Source: Jatrophihabitans sp035642535 | Lineage (GTDB): Bacteria > Actinomycetota > Actinomycetes > Mycobacteriales > Jatrophihabitantaceae | Reading direction: 5' to 3' | Assembly: GCA_035642535.1 (NCBI GenBank) | Contig: DASQSE010000150.1 | Location: 1 to 64,000, forward strand | DNA length: 64,000 nucleotides | In this document: positions 59,111-64,000 of the stretch, one piece after another | How positions within the stretch are numbered: the stretch's first letter is position 1 | How the letters are laid out: the number at the start of each line of letters is the position of its first letter | Made by a program: the position numbers and the translations under genes | Notes under the pieces: generated by a model | Seen by the model: only the letters and a program-made list of their open reading frames with translations | Database searches by the model: none | What the model was told of the DNA's origin: nothing

Positions 59111-60301
59111 CTGGGAGTTTGCGGCGCGGACCGCGGCGGCTCGGGCGGTGTCGAGCACCACCTTGACCGGGACGCCGACTTCTGCGGCAACCCGCGCCAC
59201 GTCCTCGTACTCGGGGACGGCGTTCACCACGGCACCGTCGAGTCGCGCGATCTTGAGCCGCACCGGATGGCCGTACACCTCCACGACGACGGAGTCGCGG
59301 GGCAGCACGACCTTGTCCACCGGCCGCGCCCGCAGCCCGATCGTGCTCGTGTGTGTGAAGACGAGCCGCTCGAGTGCCGCCGCCCTGGCCGGTTCGGTCA
59401 GGACGGACAAGACATGCGCCGGGCGGCCCTTCTTCATCAGGATCGGGGTGAGCCATGCGTCGGATGCGCCCGCGGCGAGCAGCTCGCTCAGCACGACCGG
59501 CCACACGCGCGGATCGAGGTCGTCGACGTTGGCCTCGAGCACGACGGCTGCCTCGATACCCGCCGCCGACGCGGTCGCCGGTTCGCCGAGGATCAGGCGC
59601 GTGATGTTGGCGTGCCCGGCCGGATCCTTGCTCCCCGCGCCCACGCCCACCAGCGTCGGACGCAGTGCGGGCAGCGGGCCGAACGATTCCGCCAGCGCCG
59701 TCATCAGCGCCACGCCGGTCGGTGTCGCGAGTTCGATCTCGACTGGGCCGCCGAACGCCGGCGCGTTCCGCGCGCGGAGCAACTCGACGACCGCGGGGCC
59801 GGGGATCGGGATCGGACCGTGCTCGGTCTGCGCCCGGCCGCCACCCAACGCGATCGGGCTGCAGACGAGCCGCTCGATGCCCAGCGCGTGCAGGGCGGCA
59901 ACCACCCCGACGACGTCGGCGATGCTGTCGAGCGCGCCGACCTCGTGGAAGTGCACGTCCTCGATCGGCACCTGGTGCACCCGCGCCTCCGCTTCGGCGA
60001 GGGCGCGGAATACCGCCGTCGCGCCGCTGCGCACCGGCTCGTCGGCGTCGTCCAGCACGGCGAGGACGTCGGACAGGGTGCGGCGCCGTTCCGTGGGCGG
60101 CACGCGCACGAGCGCGCGGGTCGCGCCGAGCCCGCCGCGCTGTGCCCGCTCGGCCTCGATCGTGATCTGCTCGGGCAGTTGCAACGCGTCGATCGCGCTT
60201 TGGATCGCGGCACGCGACACCCCCGCGTCGAGGCACGCGCCGAGCAACATGTCGCCGCTGATCCCGCCGGTGGCGTCGACCCAGCCGACCAAACCCGTCA
60301 A
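59108..60301 (-). CDS. larC: Nickel-pincer cofactor biosynthesis protein LarC
   Basis: The 397-residue protein has the LarC signature GISGDM at the start, HFHEVGALDSIADVVG, ELATPTGVALM and NVDDLDPRVW. LarC inserts nickel into the pincer nucleotide using CTP. In Lactobacillus it is made from two overlapping frames (larC1/larC2); here it is one continuous frame. The TTG start at 60301 overlaps the larE stop. It is the last gene of the larB-larE-larC operon. Confidence 0.88.
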   Translation of the reverse strand: MTGLVGWVDATGGISGDMLLGACLDAGVSRAAIQSAIDALQLPEQITIEAERAQRGGLGATRALVRVPPTERRRTLSDVLAVLDDADEPVRSGATAVFRALAEAEARVHQVPIEDVHFHEVGALDSIADVVGVVAALHALGIERLVCSPIALGGGRAQTEHGPIPIPGPAVVELLRARNAPAFGGPVEIELATPTGVALMTALAESFGPLPALRPTLVGVGAGSKDPAGHANITRLILGEPATASAAGIEAAVVLEANVDDLDPRVWPVVLSELLAAGASDAWLTPILMKKGRPAHVLSVLTEPARAAALERLVFTHTSTIGLRARPVDKVVLPRDSVVVEVYGHPVRLKIARLDGAVVNAVPEYEDVARVAAEVGVPVKVVLDTARAAAVRAANSQ

Positions 60302-61128
60302 TGCCGGAGCGCCTCATTCATGGATCCGGAACGGAAGCCGCGCGGATCGACGGTCACCGACTCAAAGCCGGTCACGACGTCGAGCAGCTCGGGCCGGCGG
60401 CTCAGCTGCTCGACGAGCGGGCGATCAACTTCGACGCGGGCGTGATCGCCGAGGTCGCGCACCCGCAGATCTCGCACCGGCAGTCCGGCGTTGTGCAGCG
60501 ACGCGCGCAAGGCACGCTCGGCGCGCTCGATCCGGCCGAGCCGAGCGTTGCTGATCGGGATGCCGTAGGCGACGCGGCTGGACAGGCAGGCAGCGGCCGG
60601 CTTGTCCGCGGTGACCAGGCCCCACGCGTGCGACGCAGCTCGCACCTGATCCTTGGTCAGGCCGACCTCGGAAAGCGGCGTCACGGCGCCGGCCAGCGCG
60701 GCGGCGCGGATGCCGGGCCGGAATCCGGCGACGACGTCGTCGGCGTTCGTCCCGGTCGCGATCGCCGCGAGCTCCAACTCGCGGGCGAGCGGCGTCAGTA
60801 CGTCGAGCAGTTCGGCCTTGCAGTGGAAGCAGCGGTCGGGCCCGTTCGCCACATAGCGCGGCCGGCGCAGCTCGTCCGTGCTCGGCGTCACGTGGCGCAC
60901 GCCCAAGCTCGCCGCGAAGGCAGCTGCCTGCTCCAGCTCGGCGGCGGGCAGCGAGGCACTCACGGCGGTCGCTGCGACGACGCGCTCGCGACCGAGCGCG
61001 CGTACCGCGGCGGCGAGCAGGAACGCGGAGTCCGCGCCGCCGGAGAACGCGATCAGCAGCGAGCCGAACTGCCGCAGCCGGGCGTCCAGCCGGGCAACAC
61101 GCTCGGCGAGTTCGCCGGCCGGCGTCAC
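60298..61128 (-). CDS. larE: Nickel-pincer cofactor sulfur insertase LarE
   Basis: The 276-residue enzyme is a PP-loop ATP-pyrophosphatase (SGGADS near residues 29-34) that activates and sulfurates the nicotinate nucleotide. Three cysteines are in the positions of the iron-sulfur form: Cys100 and Cys103 (CFHC) and Cys181 (AACLSSR). In the Lactobacillus type only one Cys acts as sacrificial sulfur donor. Here the CxxC plus C pattern suggests a 4Fe-4S cluster as sulfur carrier, as described for Thermotoga LarE. The GTG start overlaps the larB stop (GTGA). Confidence 0.87.
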   Translation of the reverse strand: MTPAGELAERVARLDARLRQFGSLLIAFSGGADSAFLLAAAVRALGRERVVAATAVSASLPAAELEQAAAFAASLGVRHVTPSTDELRRPRYVANGPDRCFHCKAELLDVLTPLARELELAAIATGTNADDVVAGFRPGIRAAALAGAVTPLSEVGLTKDQVRAASHAWGLVTADKPAAACLSSRVAYGIPISNARLGRIERAERALRASLHNAGLPVRDLRVRDLGDHARVEVDRPLVEQLSRRPELLDVVTGFESVTVDPRGFRSGSMNEALRH

Positions 61129-61874
61129 CGGCCCGTCCCGCCCGACATGATCCGCACCGCCGCGCACGCCGCGCCGAAGCCGTTGTCGATGCCGACGACC
61201 GTCACGCCCGGGCTGCACGAAGCGAGCATCCCGAGCAGCGCGGTGACCCCTTCGAGGCCGGCGCCGTAGCCGGTGCTGGTCGGCACCGCGATCACCGGAG
61301 CCGCAGTCAATCCCGCGACGACGCTCGCCAACGCGCCCTCCATACCGGCGACGACGATGACGACGTCGGCGGCGGCCAGCCGCTCGCGCTGGGCCAGTGC
61401 GCGATGCAGGCCGGCCACGCCCGCGTCCGCGACGAGTTGCGTCCGATGCCCGTACGCCTCGAGCACTGCCTGCGCCTCGCGCGCGACCGGCAGGTCGGCG
61501 GTGCCGGCAGTGAGGACGAGGGCGGTGCGGTCGGTGCCCAGCACCGCGGCCCAGGTGACAGTGCTCAGCGGTGCGCCGGTCGCGTCCTCGCCTATCGCGG
61601 TTCGGACGCCCCCGGGATTGCGGGCCAGCACGGTATCCGCCTGCGCCGGATTCGCGCGCGTCAGCACGACGGGCCCGGCGTCCCGTCCGGCAAGCAGCCC
61701 CGCCACCGCATCGGCGCACTGGCTCGGCGACTTGCCGGGTGCGTATACGGCTTCGGCGATGCCGGTCCGGGCGCGCCGGCCGTGGTCCAACCACAATTCA
61801 CGGTCGGACCGGACGCCGGCCAGCGGCGGGCCGTCTCGTCCCGCTGCAGTGCCGATCGGCTCGGGCGACGCCAT
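61125..61874 (-). CDS. larB: Nickel-pincer cofactor carboxylase LarB
   Basis: The 249-residue protein is LarB, which carboxylates nicotinate adenine dinucleotide and releases AMP to start pincer-nucleotide synthesis. The C-terminal PurE-like domain has GMEGALASVVAGL, VPTSTGYGAG and SPGVTVVGIDNGFGAA; Cys220 (ASCSPG) lies at the position of the substrate-binding Cys of the Lactobacillus enzyme. It is the first gene of the larB-larE-larC operon and starts 22 bases after the AraC-type gene. The start is ATG at 61874. Confidence 0.87.
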   Translation of the reverse strand: MASPEPIGTAAGRDGPPLAGVRSDRELWLDHGRRARTGIAEAVYAPGKSPSQCADAVAGLLAGRDAGPVVLTRANPAQADTVLARNPGGVRTAIGEDATGAPLSTVTWAAVLGTDRTALVLTAGTADLPVAREAQAVLEAYGHRTQLVADAGVAGLHRALAQRERLAAADVVIVVAGMEGALASVVAGLTAAPVIAVPTSTGYGAGLEGVTALLGMLASCSPGVTVVGIDNGFGAACAAVRIMSGGTGR

Positions 61875-61896
61875 GGTGCCGATCCTGCCAGAGCGA

Positions 61897-62892
61897 TCAG
61901 CCGGGCAGCCCGGTCGGAGTGCGGAAGGCCCGACGGTACGCATGCGGGCTGGTGTCGAGCAGCCTGCGGAAGTGCTTGCGCAGGTTGGTCGCATTGGCGA
62001 GTCCCACTCGCTCGGCCACGGCGTCGACGGGCAGGTCGGTGCGCTCCAGCAACCGCTGGGCGTGCTGGATCCGTTGCCGCAGCAGCCACTGGTAAGGAGT
62101 GGCCCCGGTCGCTGCAACGAAGTGCCGGGCGAAGCTCCGCTGGCTCATCAGGCTGCGCGTCGCGAGATCGGCGACCGTCATCTCCTCCGCGAGGTGTTCG
62201 GTCATCCACGCCAACGCGTCCGCGATCGGCTCGGCGGGGGAACCGGTCGGCATCGGCGTATCGATGTACTGCGCCTGCCCGCCATCGCGGTGTGGCTGCA
62301 CGACAAGCCGTCGCGCCAATGCGGTCGCAATGTCAGCGCCGAGATCGCACCGGACGACGTGCAGGCACAGGTCGATGCTGGCCGCGCTGCCGGCGGAGGT
62401 GAGGATGTCTCCCTCGTCGACGTAAAGCACACCTGGTTCGACGGTGATGTGCGGAAACTGCAGCGCCAGGGTTTCGCACTCATCCCAATGCGTGACCGCG
62501 CGCCGGCCGTCGAGCAAGCCGGTTCGGGCGAGCACGAAGGCGCCGGTGCACAACGTGATGATGCGCGCACCGCGCGCGTGGGCGTGGACAAGTGCGCGCA
62601 GGGTCGCGTCCGACACGGCCGGCGCGTCCTCGCAGGGCGGCAGGATGATCGTGTCGGCGCGCCGCGCCGCCGCCAGCGGCTTGGGCACCGGCAGGCTCAT
62701 GCCGTTGTCGAAGCGCACGGTCGGGCGGTCGCCACACACGACGAGCTCGTACCACGGCACATCGAGCAAGCGCGCAGTCGTGCTTCCGAAGATCTCGCAT
62801 GCCACCGCGAACTCGAACATCGAAAGCTCGTCGTAGGTGAGCACGGCGACGCGGCCGGGGTGCTGGCGATGGTTGGCAGTTTTGGCGCGCAT
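61897..62892 (-). CDS. GlxA/FtrA-like AraC-family regulator (DJ-1/PfpI fused)
   Basis: The 331-residue protein has a DJ-1/PfpI-like amidotransferase domain (LTYDELSMFEFAVACEIFG, ITLCTGAFVLARTGLLDGRRAVTHW in part) and a C-terminal AraC DNA-binding domain (VADLATRSLMSQRSFARHF and VDAVAERVGLANATNLRKHF). It may regulate larBEC, being 22 bases upstream on the same strand, or the divergent unknown gene. The inducer is unknown. Confidence 0.85.
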   Translation of the reverse strand: MRAKTANHRQHPGRVAVLTYDELSMFEFAVACEIFGSTTARLLDVPWYELVVCGDRPTVRFDNGMSLPVPKPLAAARRADTIILPPCEDAPAVSDATLRALVHAHARGARIITLCTGAFVLARTGLLDGRRAVTHWDECETLALQFPHITVEPGVLYVDEGDILTSAGSAASIDLCLHVVRCDLGADIATALARRLVVQPHRDGGQAQYIDTPMPTGSPAEPIADALAWMTEHLAEEMTVADLATRSLMSQRSFARHFVAATGATPYQWLLRQRIQHAQRLLERTDLPVDAVAERVGLANATNLRKHFRRLLDTSPHAYRRAFRTPTGLPG

Positions 62893-62945
62893 GATGACAT
62901 TATGGCCACTGACGCCGGCGCGTGTCACGCCGCACGATGGACGTT

Positions 62946-63419
62946 ATGACCACCGCACCCGCTTTCGACCTCGACCCAACGGCCCGCTGCTTCGTACTTG
63001 TCGACACCAGCCCGCCGACCGGCTGGGCGCTGCTCCCACAGCGTCGCCGCGACCGCTGGCTGGCCCACCTTCGCCACCGCTCGCTCGACGCCCGGCTGGC
63101 CGCGGGCGAGTCGCCGGAGAGCGCTCGATTGCTCGCGGTGCGCACCGCGCACCTCGTCGGCCGAGCCTCGCGGCGCCGCATCGCCACCCGCTGGGACGCC
63201 CTCGCGATCACCGCGCGACGACACCGGCTGCAGCACGAGCTCGCCGACCACATCCAACAGGTCGCCGATCTCCTCCGGACCGATCAGCCGGTCGGCGTCC
63301 ACGGCGTCGCGCTGGCGACCACCACCCTGGCGCTCGCCGCGGATGCAGTGCGGCGCTTGGAGAGAGGAGGCGGCGACATCGTCGCTGCCACAGCGCGCTC
63401 CACGCTGTCTGCGATGTGA
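62946..63419 (+). CDS. Hypothetical protein
   Basis: The 157-residue product is rich in Arg, Ala and Leu with predicted long helices and no membrane segment. One region (RCFVLVDTSPPTGWALLP) is less charged. I recognise no family. It is divergent from the AraC-type gene, 53 bases apart, and lies ahead of a GntP permease gene without an obvious link. The ATG at 62946 is chosen; an upstream ATG at 62922 is also in frame. Confidence 0.45.
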   Translation: MTTAPAFDLDPTARCFVLVDTSPPTGWALLPQRRRDRWLAHLRHRSLDARLAAGESPESARLLAVRTAHLVGRASRRRIATRWDALAITARRHRLQHELADHIQQVADLLRTDQPVGVHGVALATTTLALAADAVRRLERGGGDIVAATARSTLSAM

Positions 63420-63552
63420 TCGAGTTCGGTGGCGTGTACGCACGGTGCCGCGCGGGTATGGCTTCTTTAGATCAACAGCTCGGTATCGCGAACAGAGCCG
63501 CCGGGGGAAAAGCGCTGCGCGCGTTCCGAACCACCGGCCAAAGGGGCATCTC

Positions 63553-64000
63553 GTGGTACAGACCTACTCGCTTTCCGAAGTTGCGACCCAACCGCTGAGC
63601 AGCGCGGGCCACACCCAGTTGATCCTCGCCGCGCTCGCCGGCATCGCGGCCGTCGTGCTCTTGATCGTTTGGGCGAGATTCCATCCGTTCATCGGCCTTA
63701 TCCTCGGCACCGCGGTGCTTGCCGCGGTGGCCGCGGTTCCGCCGCTGGACGCCTTGGACAGCTTCATCACCGGGCTCGGAGACACCTTCGGCGAGGTCGG
63801 CCTGCTGATTGCCCTCGGCGCGATGCTCGGCAAACTCCTGGCCGACTCGGGCGGCGCGAATCGCATCGTGGACGGCATCGTGGACCGGGTCGGGCCGCGC
63901 AACCTGCCCTGGGCGATGGCGTTGGTCGCGGGCATCATCGGGTTGCCGATGTTCTTCGAGATCGGGGTCGTGCTGCTGGTGCCGATCGTCGTGCTGGTCT
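63553..64000 (+). CDS. GntP-family gluconate permease (5' part)
   Basis: The frame is open from GTG at 63553 to the window edge, about 149 codons. It shows several hydrophobic segments and the GntP motifs LIALGAMLGKLLADSGGANRI and GLPMFFEIGVVLL (both shortened in naming). GntP transporters import gluconate or related sugar acids with protons. The C-terminal part lies outside the window. An AAAGGGGC site precedes the start. Confidence 0.82.
   Translation, partial: MVQTYSLSEVATQPLSSAGHTQLILAALAGIAAVVLLIVWARFHPFIGLILGTAVLAAVAAVPPLDALDSFITGLGDTFGEVGLLIALGAMLGKLLADSGGANRIVDGIVDRVGPRNLPWAMALVAGIIGLPMFFEIGVVLLVPIVVLV

Noticed and set aside
1..64000. Insertion sequences, prophage, CRISPR arrays or rRNA
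   Set aside because: I saw no transposase, integrase, phage structural gene, regular repeat-spacer array or rRNA sequence in the window.

Overview
The window is a high-GC actinobacterial chromosome segment. The codon usage, the GTG and TTG starts and the many 1-4 base stop/start overlaps all point that way. The conserved block thrT, metT, rpmG, hadA, hadB, trpT, secE, nusG, rplK, rplA also fits Actinomycetota. A Frankiales- or Jatrophihabitans-like lineage is plausible, but I cannot fix the genus from sequence alone.

Layout. 1-11.7 kb: translation, secretion and had block on the minus strand (rplA, rplK, nusG, secE, tRNA-Trp, hadB, hadA, rpmG, tRNA-Met, tRNA-Thr). It is interrupted by an aspartate aminotransferase, an M1 peptidase lipoprotein, a TetR/AurF/DUF4873 module and a DUF559 gene bracketed by two identical 48-bp hairpin repeats. 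11.8-15.4 kb: succinate dehydrogenase sdhCAB. 15.5-20 kb: a small membrane protein, then a helix-turn-helix protein fused to a CCG (heterodisulfide-reductase-type) iron-sulfur domain, an MFS exporter and an AraC regulator. 20-40.4 kb: a presumed uptake and metabolism locus. It holds a second CCG protein, a fold-IV aminotransferase, an amine-dehydrogenase-like protein, an aldo/keto reductase, a flavin amine oxidase, a ureohydrolase, MocR and PadR regulators and a peptide-type ABC importer split into two transcription units. It also holds a quinone-oxidoreductase/DapB-like pair, with a prolyl-tRNA synthetase and an MFS/ArsR pair set between the importer genes. Several of its promoters share a GATATC-centred palindrome, so it may be one regulon.

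40.5-53 kb: small accessory genes with local regulators (SDR, VOC, ABM, AlaX; SRPBCC-ArsR-MFS; ankyrin protein; Clp-N/HTH; MerR/thioredoxin-like; PAP2; SHMT-like; STAS; CoA-transferase). 53-62 kb: the most striking locus. A four-gene operon (fatty acyl-CoA reductase fused to a HAD phosphatase, zinc alcohol dehydrogenase, LarA-like protein, PlsC acyltransferase) faces a complete larB-larE-larC operon for the nickel-pincer nucleotide cofactor. This suggests a nickel-pincer enzyme working with lipid enzymes rather than simple lactate racemization. 62-64 kb: a GlxA-type AraC regulator, an unknown protein and the start of a GntP gluconate permease.

Two candidate undescribed systems stand out: the nickel-pincer/acyl-reductase locus and the paired CCG iron-sulfur proteins (one carrying a DNA-binding domain) next to a GATATC-marked uptake locus.
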